Assembly (NCBI RefSeq): GCF_017377655.1
Contig: NZ_JAFREL010000007.1
Location: forward strand, 124,001-188,000
Direction: 5' to 3'
DNA length: 64,000 nt
Source: Candidatus Enterococcus ferrettii
GTDB taxonomy: Bacteria; Bacillota; Bacilli; Lactobacillales; Enterococcaceae
Position numbers and translations under genes: made by a program. The notes under the pieces are model-generated. The model saw nothing but the letters and a program-made list of their open reading frames with translations, had not been told where the DNA came from and made no database searches. Positions 45,112 to 53,980 of the stretch are shown piece by piece (the stretch's first letter is position 1; each line of letters opens with the position of its first letter).

Positions 45112-46932
45112 ATGACTGAAGCAAAACAATTACCAAAACGGGAAGAGGTCCCAGTAGAATTGACATGGGATTTAACCAAAATTTTTGCTGATGAAGCAGA
45201 GTTTGAAGAAAAATTTCAATTTTTATCAGATGAGTTGCAGGCAGCTGATAAGGTTAAGGGAACTTTAAAGGAAAATGCACAGGCATTTTTAGCCGGAATT
45301 GAATATGTATTGGATATTTATCGCAAAGTAGAAGTTATCTATGTATATGCACATTTGAAAAATGATCAAGACACGGCCAACACCCAGTATCAAGCTTTGT
45401 ACGCACGTGCTTCAAGCCTGATTGCTCAGACAAGTGAGGCAGTCAGCTGGTTTGAACCTGAAGTATTATCAATATCAGATCAAACAATCTGGTCTTTCTT
45501 TGATTCTGAACCGGCTTTAGCACCGTATCGTCATTTCGTTGAGCAGATTCTGTCTCAAAGGGCCCACATTTTACCAGCAGAGCAAGAAGCATTGTTAGCC
45601 GGTGCCAGCGAAATATTTGGTAGTTCAGCGGATATTTTTTCTGTGATGAACAATGCAGATTTGAAATTTCCAATTGTTCAAAATGAAGCCGGAGAAGATG
45701 TTCAGTTGACACATGGTGTCTATGGCCAATTAATGGAGAGTATGGATCGCAATGTAAGACGGTCAGCCTTTAAGGCGTTATATACAGTATATCAACAGTT
45801 TAAAAACACTTTGGCAACTACATTGAGTACCCATGTAAAAAGCCATAATTATAAAGCAAAAGTACGGGGGTATTCGTCAGCACGAGCAGCTTCTCTAGAC
45901 AACAATCATATCCCAGAAGATGTGTATGATACCTTAGTGTTGGTAGTGAATCAGTATTTGCCATTGCTTCATCGATATGTAGAATTACGTAAAGATTTGT
46001 TGGGATTAGAAGAGCTGCATATGTATGATATGTATACACCTTTGCTGGCAGATGCGCCTATCAAATATACGTATGAAGAAGCTAAGGAAAAGGCGTTGTT
46101 AGCATTAAAACCATTAGGGGAAGAATATCGTGAGATTGTCGAGAAGGCTTTCGACGAACGCTGGATAGATGTCGTTGAAAATCAAGGGAAACGCAGTGGA
46201 GCTTACTCTTCAGGGGCTTATGATACACAACCTTATATTTTATTAAACTGGCATGATCGTTTAGATGAATTATATACATTGGTTCATGAGATGGGACATA
46301 GTGTACACAGTTACTTCACGCGAAATAATCAGCCTTATGTATATGGAGACTACTCTATCTTTTTAGCAGAGATTGCTTCTACTACTAACGAAAATATTTT
46401 AACTAGTTATTTACTTGAAACTGAGAAAGACCCAAAAATTCGTGCTTATATTATAAATCATTATTTGGATGGGTTTAAAGGAACTATTTTCAGACAGACA
46501 CAATTTGCAGAATTTGAGCATTACATCCACACACAAGATGCAATAGGTGTTCCATTGACCAGCGAACACTTGAGCAATTACTATAAAGAATTAAATCAGA
46601 AGTATTATGGACCAATTGTTGTTAGTGATGAAGAAATCCAATACGAATGGTCGCGCATTCCTCACTTTTATTATAATTACTACGTTTATCAATATGCTAC
46701 GGGCTTCTCTGCAGCAAATGCTTTAGCAGCTAAAATTGTTAATCATGAGCCAGAAGCATTAGAAAACTATTTAACTTATTTAAAATCTGGCAGCAGTGAT
46801 TATCCGATTGAAGTGATGAAAAAAGCTGGTGTGGACATGACAAAGGCTAACTATATTGAAGATGCAATGGGAGTCTTTGCTTTACGTCTAGATGAATTAG
46901 AAGAATTAGTTCGGCAATTGAAAGACAATTAA
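45112..46932 (+). CDS. pepF: Oligoendopeptidase F
   Basis: Zinc metallopeptidase (M3) that breaks down oligopeptides in the cytoplasm. The 606 residues include the HEMGH zinc motif near residue 392 in TLVHEMGHSVHS, with the downstream Glu in FLAEIASTTNE. It starts at ATG 45112 with GGGAG upstream; the longer frame from 45031 overlaps the coiA stop and is rejected. It follows coiA as in other Firmicutes and ends before a strong terminator. Confidence 0.95.
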   Translation: MTEAKQLPKREEVPVELTWDLTKIFADEAEFEEKFQFLSDELQAADKVKGTLKENAQAFLAGIEYVLDIYRKVEVIYVYAHLKNDQDTANTQYQALYARASSLIAQTSEAVSWFEPEVLSISDQTIWSFFDSEPALAPYRHFVEQILSQRAHILPAEQEALLAGASEIFGSSADIFSVMNNADLKFPIVQNEAGEDVQLTHGVYGQLMESMDRNVRRSAFKALYTVYQQFKNTLATTLSTHVKSHNYKAKVRGYSSARAASLDNNHIPEDVYDTLVLVVNQYLPLLHRYVELRKDLLGLEELHMYDMYTPLLADAPIKYTYEEAKEKALLALKPLGEEYREIVEKAFDERWIDVVENQGKRSGAYSSGAYDTQPYILLNWHDRLDELYTLVHEMGHSVHSYFTRNNQPYVYGDYSIFLAEIASTTNENILTSYLLETEKDPKIRAYIINHYLDGFKGTIFRQTQFAEFEHYIHTQDAIGVPLTSEHLSNYYKELNQKYYGPIVVSDEEIQYEWSRIPHFYYNYYVYQYATGFSAANALAAKIVNHEPEALENYLTYLKSGSSDYPIEVMKKAGVDMTKANYIEDAMGVFALRLDELEELVRQLKDN

Positions 46933-46977
46933 AAAATAGGGCGTTCTTAACAAAATCTAACCGTGTAAAATAATCGT

Positions 46978-47022
46978 AAAAGAAGAGAGAGACTGCAGAA
47001 ATGGCGGGTCTCTCTTCTTTTG
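46978..47022 (+). terminator. Terminator after pepF
   Basis: Stem of about 14 bases (46978-46993 with 47008-47021, a 2-base bulge) with T-rich end. Confidence 0.75.
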
Positions 47023-47099
47023 TATTGTTAGAAAACAAGCTTAGGCTGTGCTATTTTCATTCATAAAAGAAATGTTAGTTTCCACACTTTATATCCAGA

Positions 47100-47506
47100 A
47101 AAATGATATCTACTAAAAAAGGATGCAGCAATCTGGCAGAGGAAGCTACAACCAAAGCAAATTTCAGAATATTCTATCTAATGGTTTGGTAATTGAATTT
47201 GTGGTTAAGCCTTTCTTACTCAGCATTTACAGAGTCTTTTGTAATTACTTGCTAAAAACATTCGATTACACTAAGGAAATGACAGGAGGGTTCGCGAGGA
47301 CTTTGTTTCTATAGATCAGATGGAAAAGTGATTATTCAGGACTATTTACGATACAAGGGATAATTGATGAGCGGAGATAAGCTGCATTAAAAAAACTGAC
47401 TGCATGGGTATATTGCTATCAGCAAACCAAGCAAAAAGTGGAAATTAAAAGCAAAAGTAATTTTATCCGTGCTTACCCAGTAAAAAAGCATCGTAAATCA
47501 AGTTAA
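47100..47506 (+). pseudogene. Possible decayed gene remnant between pepF and spxH
   Basis: A coding-like stretch on the plus strand, in broken frames. One frame runs to a TAA at 47504-47506 and reads ...LTAWVYCYQQTKQKV... then ...SNFIRAYPVKKHRKSS, with an upstream in-frame stop (TAA) and fragments in other frames. It ends directly before a terminator, as a real gene would. I cannot name the parent gene. Chance is not ruled out. Confidence 0.3.
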
Positions 47507-47546
47507 AAAAGACAGTTAAGGATTTTTCCTCAGCTGTCTTTTTTTA
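47505..47546. terminator. Bidirectional terminator at the spxH end
   Basis: GACAG/CTGTC plus TGAGGA/TCCTTA pairs with T tracts on both sides (AAAAAA on the left, seven T on the right). Serves the minus-strand spxH gene and any plus-strand transcript. Confidence 0.8.
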
Positions 47547-48191
47547 GATTAATGAAAGGTGATCATCAGGAAAATCTTGACTAAAAATTTCACTGTTTTC
47601 CTGAGTCTTGAAGAAGCGTAGCATTGACTCACGTGATTTGCAGGCATTGATCACATACTTGATGGCACTGAAACCCTCAACTCTTACGCCAGTTCCTGCG
47701 TCGTTCGCGCAGTTATAAATGACAGCCGATGGATGCTTTGTAATGTTCATATCTCTAGCAATTTGTTGATCTGCTATAAAAAGTTCTTTCACTAGATCAG
47801 AAGCACGATCCTCAATAAATGTTTCCATATCCCCTCCAACCTCTGAGAATAGGCGATACACCAACTCTTCAGAATAGGTAGTCTTTTTTTTAGTCAATTC
47901 TTCTTGCAATTTCATCAAGAAGATTCGACCACGCTTTTTACCCTGCAGCTGCGCTGCTTTTACGTCTAAGGCAGCAGAGTAAATGTTATCAGAAAGCTTG
48001 TTCCGTTTGCGTATGTCTTTTTTTGACAGACCCTCCCGGATTAAGAGGTCAGATACAGTATGTAAATTCATTAATGGAATGAGCCGTAACTGGATTTTTA
48101 GATCATTCTTTTTCATCAATTCAGTTATCTGTTTTTCAATGTTTAAGCAACGATCACCGATAGGATTGATAAACAAATAGATCTCAATCAA
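47544..48191 (-). CDS. spxH: ClpXP adaptor SpxH (YjbH-type, DsbA-like)
   Basis: Adaptor that speeds Spx degradation by ClpXP. It has 215 residues with a DsbA-like thioredoxin fold. The N-terminal active-site region reads INPIGDRC: only one Cys is left where many DsbA/YjbH proteins have CxxC or similar, so a redox role is unlikely here. The TTG start at 48191 has GAGGAGG upstream. It is downstream of the CYTH gene and near spx, as in Bacillus (yjbH). Confidence 0.85.
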   Translation of the reverse strand: MIEIYLFINPIGDRCLNIEKQITELMKKNDLKIQLRLIPLMNLHTVSDLLIREGLSKKDIRKRNKLSDNIYSAALDVKAAQLQGKKRGRIFLMKLQEELTKKKTTYSEELVYRLFSEVGGDMETFIEDRASDLVKELFIADQQIARDMNITKHPSAVIYNCANDAGTGVRVEGFSAIKYVINACKSRESMLRFFKTQENSEIFSQDFPDDHLSLI

Positions 48192-48209
48192 GAGACTTCC
48201 TCCTCACAT

Positions 48210-48794
48210 TCATTTCCTTACAGTAACAGCTCGAACAATTTTATTCTCGGCTGGTCGATAAGGGATGTTAAATTGTTTCAATAGGGCAAAAAAATCTTCT
48301 TCTTTTTTTCCGCTATCTTGTACTTCTAATTCTAATTCAAAATCATGTTGGTCTCTGTACCAGCTCTCATCTAAAGCTAATTTACCTTCAGGAATGATTT
48401 TTTCAGCACGTTTGGTCACTAATCGACCAATTAGACCTAATAAATCAGTAGGAACAGTCTCATTATTTAAGGCACTAATTATCTGAAAAGCATTTTTGGG
48501 GAAACGATTATCCTTAAGTGCTTTTTCGACGTCTGATAATTCAAGCCTATCTGTAACCTCCAGCAATCCAATTTGCTGAGGAATCTTTAGAGTAGCTTCA
48601 GCCTCAGAATCAAAATAGCGGATTCGCAATCCCATATTTTTCTCTTTCAATTGATAATCTGATGTGTCAAAATAAAGATTGGTTTGAGTAACCAAATTAG
48701 AGGAGTCCAACTGATAATGGGTCATCAGTTGAAGGTATTCTTGCTGAGTCAGCATGGTTTTATACTCTATTTCGATTGATTTGTTCATTCTCAT
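48210..48794 (-). CDS. CYTH domain protein (YjbK-like)
   Basis: Triphosphate-tunnel enzyme of 194 residues. The N-terminal ExExK motif is present (IEIEYK), and paired Arg/Lys residues (LRIRY, TLKIP) line the tunnel in the family. Such proteins hydrolyse inorganic triphosphate or act on nucleotides. It precedes spxH by 18 bases on the minus strand and is divergent to relQ. ATG at 48794 follows AGGGTG. Confidence 0.88.
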   Translation of the reverse strand: MRMNKSIEIEYKTMLTQQEYLQLMTHYQLDSSNLVTQTNLYFDTSDYQLKEKNMGLRIRYFDSEAEATLKIPQQIGLLEVTDRLELSDVEKALKDNRFPKNAFQIISALNNETVPTDLLGLIGRLVTKRAEKIIPEGKLALDESWYRDQHDFELELEVQDSGKKEEDFFALLKQFNIPYRPAENKIVRAVTVRK

Positions 48795-48934
48795 TGTACA
48801 CCCTATTCTAAAATTTGACTATTACAAAGGTATATTGACACATATTACACCATGCCGTCAAATATTTAAATGAAGTATATCCATTAATAAAGCAAAATAT
48901 AGAATTTACGACTTTTGGAGATGAACCAGTCATT

Positions 48935-48962
48935 TTTGCTAACGGATGGTTTGTGATAAGAT
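48935..48962 (+). promoter_or_regulatory. Promoter for the relQ operon
   Basis: TTTGCT, 16 bases, TAAGAT with a TGA extension (TGA-TAAGAT), 35 bases before the relQ ATG. Confidence 0.5.
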
Positions 48963-48996
48963 AGGAAAGAATGGAAAGAAAAGCGAGGGAATTCTA

Positions 48997-49665
48997 ATGG
49001 AAAGAAACTGGGAAATTTTTCTTGCACCGTATGAATTAGCTGTGGCTGAATTAAAAATTAAGCTCAGAGGTTTAAGAACTCAATATCGTGAGCAAGGGGA
49101 ACACGTACCAATTGAATTTGTAACCGGTAGAGTGAAGCCAGTTGACAGTATTTTGAATAAAGCAAAATTGCGAGGACTATCTTTAGATCGGTTAGAAGAA
49201 GACATGTCTGATATTGCTGGTATGCGTATTATGTGCCAGTTTGTTGAAGATATTCATCACATGGTTCAAGTCATTCGAAATAGAAAAGATATGAATGTCG
49301 TACAAGAGCGTGACTATATAACTAATCGTAAAGCGAGTGGCTATCGTTCGTATCATTTGGTAATCGAATATCCGGTTCAGATGTTAGACGGAGAGAAGAA
49401 GCTGTTAGCTGAAATTCAAATCCGAACATTAGCCATGAATTTTTGGGCTACTATCGAACATTCTTTAAATTACAAATATGAAGGACAGATTCCTGAAGAT
49501 ATTAGTGAACGTCTTTTTCGTGCTGCTGAGGCTGCCTATCAACTAGATGAAGAAATGTCTAGTATTCGAGATGAAATACAAGAAGCCCAGCACCTATTTT
49601 CATATCGTAAAAAGAAGAAAGAAGGAGACGAATATGCCGCTAAAAATAGGGATCATCCACAATAA
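48997..49665 (+). CDS. relQ: Small alarmone synthetase RelQ
   Basis: Makes (p)ppGpp from GTP/GDP and ATP, in a tetramer. It has 222 residues with only the synthetase domain: GRVKPVDSILNKAKLRG near residue 43, DIAGMRIMCQF near 70, and SYHLVIEYPV near 116, all conserved. There is no hydrolase domain. ATG at 48997 follows GAGGG; the longer frame from 48946 is rejected. It overlaps the NAD kinase gene by 32 bases. Confidence 0.95.
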   Translation: MERNWEIFLAPYELAVAELKIKLRGLRTQYREQGEHVPIEFVTGRVKPVDSILNKAKLRGLSLDRLEEDMSDIAGMRIMCQFVEDIHHMVQVIRNRKDMNVVQERDYITNRKASGYRSYHLVIEYPVQMLDGEKKLLAEIQIRTLAMNFWATIEHSLNYKYEGQIPEDISERLFRAAEAAYQLDEEMSSIRDEIQEAQHLFSYRKKKKEGDEYAAKNRDHPQ

Positions 49666-50437
49666 TGAAGCAAAATCTTTAAAGGTTTATGAAGACTTGC
49701 TGCTATTGTTGGCCAAAAACAATGACTTTGCAATTGTTGAGCGTGATCCGGAATTAGTGATTACTATTGGTGGAGACGGAACATTATTGTCAGCATTTCA
49801 TCGGTACAGTCATAAGTTGGATACAGTAAGATTTTTAGGGGTTCATACTGGGCATCTAGGTTTTTATACTGATTGGCGTGATTATGAATTAGAGGAAATG
49901 GTAAATAGTTTATGCAGTGATCGCGATAAGAGTGTCAGCTACCCTTTATTAGACGTGGTAGTTAATTTTGAAGATGGCCGTCATAAACATTTTTTGGCTA
50001 TGAACGAATCAACTGTGCGCAAAGGCAATCGAACAATGGTTGCAGATGTTTATATAAAGGATGAACTTTTTGAACGTTTCAGGGGGGATGGTTTATCAAT
50101 TTCAACGCCCACCGGATCAACTGCATACAACAAAAGTGTAGGCGGCGCTGTTGTGCATCCAAGTATCAGCGCAATGCAATTGGCAGAAATTGCTTCATTG
50201 AATAATCGTGTATTTCGGACATTGGGATCACCTAGTATCATAGGCCCTGCTGAATGGATTGAGATTTTTTTAAATACCGATGGAAAACACATGGTAACCA
50301 TTGACCAGTTAGACGTTAGTGGGGGAGGAATTCGCTCTATTCAGTATAAAATTGCTGAAGAACGTATCCACTTCGCTTCTTACAAACATATGCATTTTTG
50401 GCATCGAGTAAAAGATGCCTTTATTCGAGAGGATTAA
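49634..50437 (+). CDS. ppnK: NAD kinase
   Basis: Phosphorylates NAD to NADP. It has 267 residues with GGDGTLLSAF near residue 43, NE in MNEST near 122, and TPTGSTAYNKS near 158 (family motifs). ATG at 49634 has AAGGAG upstream, inside relQ, so the two are translationally linked; the earlier start at 49547 lies deep within relQ and has no site. The rluD-type gene follows by four bases. Confidence 0.96.
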   Translation: MPLKIGIIHNNEAKSLKVYEDLLLLLAKNNDFAIVERDPELVITIGGDGTLLSAFHRYSHKLDTVRFLGVHTGHLGFYTDWRDYELEEMVNSLCSDRDKSVSYPLLDVVVNFEDGRHKHFLAMNESTVRKGNRTMVADVYIKDELFERFRGDGLSISTPTGSTAYNKSVGGAVVHPSISAMQLAEIASLNNRVFRTLGSPSIIGPAEWIEIFLNTDGKHMVTIDQLDVSGGGIRSIQYKIAEERIHFASYKHMHFWHRVKDAFIRED

Positions 50438-50441
50438 TTTT

Positions 50442-51335
50442 GTGAAATTTGAATGGACTTATGATCAAGCGGATACATTATTGCTTCGCACCTTTTTAAA
50501 AAAGCAGGGAATTTCTAAAAAGCTGTTAGCAAAAATAAAGTTTCAAGGTGGAAAAATTTATGTGAATAACCAGGAAAAAAACGTCTTGTTTTCTTTGAAA
50601 TCCCATGATAAGGTAACTGTTGTGATTCCTGATGAAAAGGGCCATGATACTTTGTTGGAAGATAAGGTGCCTATTGAGATTGTTTTTGAGGATGATCATT
50701 TATTAATCATAAATAAACCAGCAGGTGTGGCATCAATTCCAGCGCAATATCATCCAAGTGGAACAATGGCTAATCGAGTAAAGGCTTATTACGTTCAAAA
50801 GGGGTACAAAAATCAGGTTGTCCACGTAGTTACAAGACTGGATAAAGATACTTCTGGCCTGATGTTGTTCGCAAAGCATGGATTTGCTCACGCAAAATTG
50901 GATCAAGAATTACAAAAGAAAACATTGGTAAAAAAATATCAAGCACTTATTTCTGGTGAAATAGCTGCTTTGAGTGAACATGGGCAGATTGATTTACCAA
51001 TTGTAAGAGACATGACTTCTCTAATCAAAAGGAAAACGGATGAGTCTGGTCAAAGTGCCCTAACAGAATATTGGCTGAGTGAACGAAATGAACACATAGC
51101 TCTAGTGAATATTCAACTACATACTGGAAGAACGCACCAAATCAGGGTTCATTTCAGCGCTGTGGGTTGCCCACTGCTGGGAGATGACTTATATGGTGGT
51201 AGAATGGACCTTGGGATAACTCGTCAGGCCCTGCATTGCTGTGCCTTGACTTTCAGACACCCCTTTACTGGGGAATTGCTGGCATTTTCTTTGCCGCTTG
51301 CAAAAGATATGGAGATAGTCGCAAAAGAGCTGTGA
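50442..51335 (+). CDS. RluA-family pseudouridine synthase
   Basis: Isomerises uridine in rRNA or tRNA. It has 297 residues with an S4-like N-terminal domain (ISKKLLAKIKFQGGKIYVN), the catalytic Asp in VTRLDKDTSGLMLF near residue 135 and LHTGRTHQIRVHF near 225. GTG at 50442, four bases after the ppnK stop, is chosen with GAGAGGA upstream; the ORF from 50415 would start inside ppnK. It corresponds to YjbO in Bacillus. The exact target base is not known from sequence. Confidence 0.93.
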   Translation: MKFEWTYDQADTLLLRTFLKKQGISKKLLAKIKFQGGKIYVNNQEKNVLFSLKSHDKVTVVIPDEKGHDTLLEDKVPIEIVFEDDHLLIINKPAGVASIPAQYHPSGTMANRVKAYYVQKGYKNQVVHVVTRLDKDTSGLMLFAKHGFAHAKLDQELQKKTLVKKYQALISGEIAALSEHGQIDLPIVRDMTSLIKRKTDESGQSALTEYWLSERNEHIALVNIQLHTGRTHQIRVHFSAVGCPLLGDDLYGGRMDLGITRQALHCCALTFRHPFTGELLAFSLPLAKDMEIVAKEL

Positions 51336-51345
51336 GGTGAGAGAG

Positions 51346-52716
51346 ATGGATGAAAACCAAGAAGAATTAGAAGCCCATTTTTTACAGTTAAAAAGTGAAC
51401 TGCAGAAAAACGATCTTCAAGATTTTCGTGAACATTTTTTGGAGATGCACATTTACGATCAGGGGCAATTCTATCAATCTCTCGATGGTGAAGAACGTCA
51501 ATTAGTGTATTCTTACATGTCGCCTAAAGAACTGGCTGATATGTTTGATGTGATCGAAGAAGATGATGAACATGTTGAAGAATATTTATCTGAAATGCGT
51601 CCACGTTACGCAGCAGACATGCTTTCTGAAATGTATACGGATAATGCTGTAGACATTTTAAATGAATTAGACAAGAAACAAGTAGCGAAATATTTAAGCT
51701 TGATGGAACCAGAGCATGCAAATGAAATTCGTGAGCTCTTGCATTATGAGGATGATACAGCCGGTTCCATCATGACTACCGAATTTGTTTCGATTGTTGC
51801 CAATCAAACGGTTCGTTCAGCAATGTATGTCTTGAAAAAAGAAGCACAAATCGCCGAAACGATTTATTACACATATGTTGTTAATACAGACAATCAACTT
51901 GTGGGAGTTATTTCTCTGCGGGATTTAATTATTAATGACGATGATACCATGGTATCAGAAGTAATGAGTGAACGGGTTATTTCGGTCCACGTTGGTGATG
52001 ACCAAGAAGATGTAGCCCAGATGTTCCGTGATTACGATTTTCTAGCATTACCAGTAACGGATTATGAAGATCATTTACTAGGGATTGTCACAGTCGATGA
52101 TATTATCGATGTAATCGATGATGAAGCAGCTAGCGATTATTCTGGTCTAGCGGGGGTCAATGTCGAAGAGGTCGATGAAAATCCTATAAAATCTGCTTCA
52201 AGACGTCTGCCCTGGTTAATCACCTTATTGTTTTTAGGAATGTCGACAGCAAGTTTAATTAATCATTATGAAGCCCTAGTTAGTAAAGCGAGTATTTTAG
52301 CTGTTTTTATTTCGTTAATCACAGGTACAGCTGGTAACGCGGGGACACAATCACTAGCCGTGGCTGTTCGTCGAATAGCAATGTCTGATGATAAAGACAG
52401 CGGTTTTGGCAAACTGATCATGGGTGAGATTTTGACTGGGTTAGTAACCGGGTTAGTAACGGGAGCGACTATTTTTGTTATTGTAGGGATATGGAAGCAT
52501 AATTTTGTATTAGGATTTGTTATTGGAACTGCGATGGTAGCTGCGATAACAGTAGCCAATTTAGCAGGTAGTCTGATTCCAATGGTAATGGAAAGGTTAG
52601 GATTTGATCCTGCCGTAGCTAGTGGACCATTTATCACAACCCTCAGTGATTTAACAAGTGTACTGATTTACTTCAACATCGCCGGTCTGTTTATGGAACA
52701 TTTTATTGGAAGCTAA
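51346..52716 (+). CDS. mgtE: Magnesium transporter MgtE
   Basis: Magnesium channel of 456 residues. N-terminal MgtE domain (about 10-130), two CBS domains (about 135-255; TTEFVSI and VDDIIDVIDDEA visible), then five membrane segments from about residue 285 including GTAGNAGTQSLAVAVRR near 330. ATG 51346 has GAGGTG upstream; GTG 51337 was rejected because it overlaps that site. Last of the relQ-ppnK-rluD-mgtE series. No M-box is seen. Confidence 0.95.
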   Translation: MDENQEELEAHFLQLKSELQKNDLQDFREHFLEMHIYDQGQFYQSLDGEERQLVYSYMSPKELADMFDVIEEDDEHVEEYLSEMRPRYAADMLSEMYTDNAVDILNELDKKQVAKYLSLMEPEHANEIRELLHYEDDTAGSIMTTEFVSIVANQTVRSAMYVLKKEAQIAETIYYTYVVNTDNQLVGVISLRDLIINDDDTMVSEVMSERVISVHVGDDQEDVAQMFRDYDFLALPVTDYEDHLLGIVTVDDIIDVIDDEAASDYSGLAGVNVEEVDENPIKSASRRLPWLITLLFLGMSTASLINHYEALVSKASILAVFISLITGTAGNAGTQSLAVAVRRIAMSDDKDSGFGKLIMGEILTGLVTGLVTGATIFVIVGIWKHNFVLGFVIGTAMVAAITVANLAGSLIPMVMERLGFDPAVASGPFITTLSDLTSVLIYFNIAGLFMEHFIGS

Positions 52717-52749
52717 AAGCTTTTTGGTTTTAGCAGAAGGAAGAAACAT

Positions 52750-53220
52750 ATGCTGAAAGTAGTGGAGAAAATGAAAAAAGCCTACGCTGTTATTATCCGC
52801 AATGGTTTGATTTTATTGGTCAGACGACCAGGACTACCTGTGTGGGAACTGCCTGGAGGAGAACTATTTCAGGATGAAAATGAACGCAATGGAATGAAAC
52901 GCTTAATTTCAGAAGATTTAGGCTTAAGGGGAGATATCCAAGAATTAATAGGCATTTATACAAAAGAATATATGGATGAACTTACCTACGTTTATAAAGC
53001 GAAGGAAGTTGAGACGCAACAACCAATAAATTCACCTGTTTATTCAGCAGTAAATTTTTTTGATGTTCATAATCTGCCCTTAAATATCCACCCTGATCAA
53101 AAGCAGCAAATTAAGGATTATTTATCGGGGAACTATCCTGTAAGAACGCATCTAAAAACTTGGAAGTGGCTTTTTCTTATAAAAAACTATATTCAAACGA
53201 AAAGAAGCAGTAGGGATTAA
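52750..53220 (+). CDS. Divergent Nudix hydrolase-like protein
   Basis: Nudix-fold protein of 156 residues. The Nudix box is degenerate: GGELFQDENERNGMKRLISEDLGL, where the usual RE-x2-EE becomes RL-x2-ED, so the conserved metal-binding Glu residues are partly changed and catalysis is doubtful. The ATG follows AAGGAAG, 33 bases after mgtE. It probably belongs to the mgtE transcript. Confidence 0.8.
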   Translation: MLKVVEKMKKAYAVIIRNGLILLVRRPGLPVWELPGGELFQDENERNGMKRLISEDLGLRGDIQELIGIYTKEYMDELTYVYKAKEVETQQPINSPVYSAVNFFDVHNLPLNIHPDQKQQIKDYLSGNYPVRTHLKTWKWLFLIKNYIQTKRSSRD

Positions 53221-53233
53221 CCGCTGCTTCTTT
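53201..53233. terminator. Terminator between the Nudix gene and cutC
   Basis: Ten-base stem AAAGAAGCAG/CTGCTTCTTT with a 13-base loop that contains the Nudix stop codon; short T tracts on both strands. Confidence 0.7.
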
Positions 53234-53254
53234 ACTCTTTAGTCAATTCATTAT

Positions 53255-53893
53255 CTAGTCGAAGGAAACAATTTTTGTTCCGTGTGCTTCTTGTGCACCC
53301 AGAAATTGGGTAATTTCGTCGATATTTTTAAACGTAACACCCCCTCCAGGAAAGATAGTGATTCGGTCATTTGCGTAATCAATCAATTCCTTCAAGTGAG
53401 TCAAGTTTTCTTCAATTGGTTGGGACAATGGACCGCCATGACTTAAAATGCGATCTATGCCTAGTTTGACAAACCAATCGATTGTTTCAAATTGCTTTTC
53501 TTTTGGAATTTCATCGAATGCCATATGGAAGGTAGTTTGCAGTCCGATGCTATTTCCTAATAGAATCTCTAAAGCTTCTTCATCAACCTCTTTGTCTTCT
53601 GTTAAACAGCCAAAAACTACGCCATCTGTTCCGGCATTCTTAGCATAAATCAAATCCGTTTCCATTATCTTCAATTCCAAGTCATTATAACAAAAGTCTC
53701 CGCCTCGAGGACGGATCATTGTCATAACCGGAATATGCTTTTCATTAGTATATGCCAAAGTTTCCTCAATAACGCCTAAACTAGGGGTAGTACCTCCTAC
53801 AGCCAGGTTGTCACATAATTCAATTCTTCCAGCGCCCGCTTTAATAGCTGCGGGAATCAAAGTGAAGTTTTCAGCGCAAAATTCTTTAATCAT
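53255..53893 (-). CDS. cutC: CutC-family protein
   Basis: TIM-barrel protein of 212 residues, first linked to copper homeostasis, with an uncertain true role. RIELCDNLAVGGTTPS near residue 27, TMIRPRGGDF near 60, and ILSHGGP near 145 are typical. ATG 53893 has AGGAGG upstream; the 53914 start overlaps that site. Convergent with the Nudix gene and divergent to rlmA. Confidence 0.9.
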   Translation of the reverse strand: MIKEFCAENFTLIPAAIKAGAGRIELCDNLAVGGTTPSLGVIEETLAYTNEKHIPVMTMIRPRGGDFCYNDLELKIMETDLIYAKNAGTDGVVFGCLTEDKEVDEEALEILLGNSIGLQTTFHMAFDEIPKEKQFETIDWFVKLGIDRILSHGGPLSQPIEENLTHLKELIDYANDRITIFPGGGVTFKNIDEITQFLGAQEAHGTKIVSFD

Positions 53894-53980
53894 GGTAATT
53901 CCTCCTATGTCCATAGTGTAGCATAAGTCGTAGAAGGTTGGGAGTAACTATGCTATCATATTGCTAAAGGAAGTGAATCA

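Noticed and set aside
47123..47314. 63-codon plus-strand frame
   Set aside because: The AAAAAAGG site is too near the ATG and the sequence has no recognisable protein character; treated as part of a possible remnant.
52714..52736. Hairpin GCTAAAA/TTTTAGC after mgtE
   Set aside because: No T tract follows, so it is not a convincing terminator; the Nudix gene probably shares the mgtE transcript.
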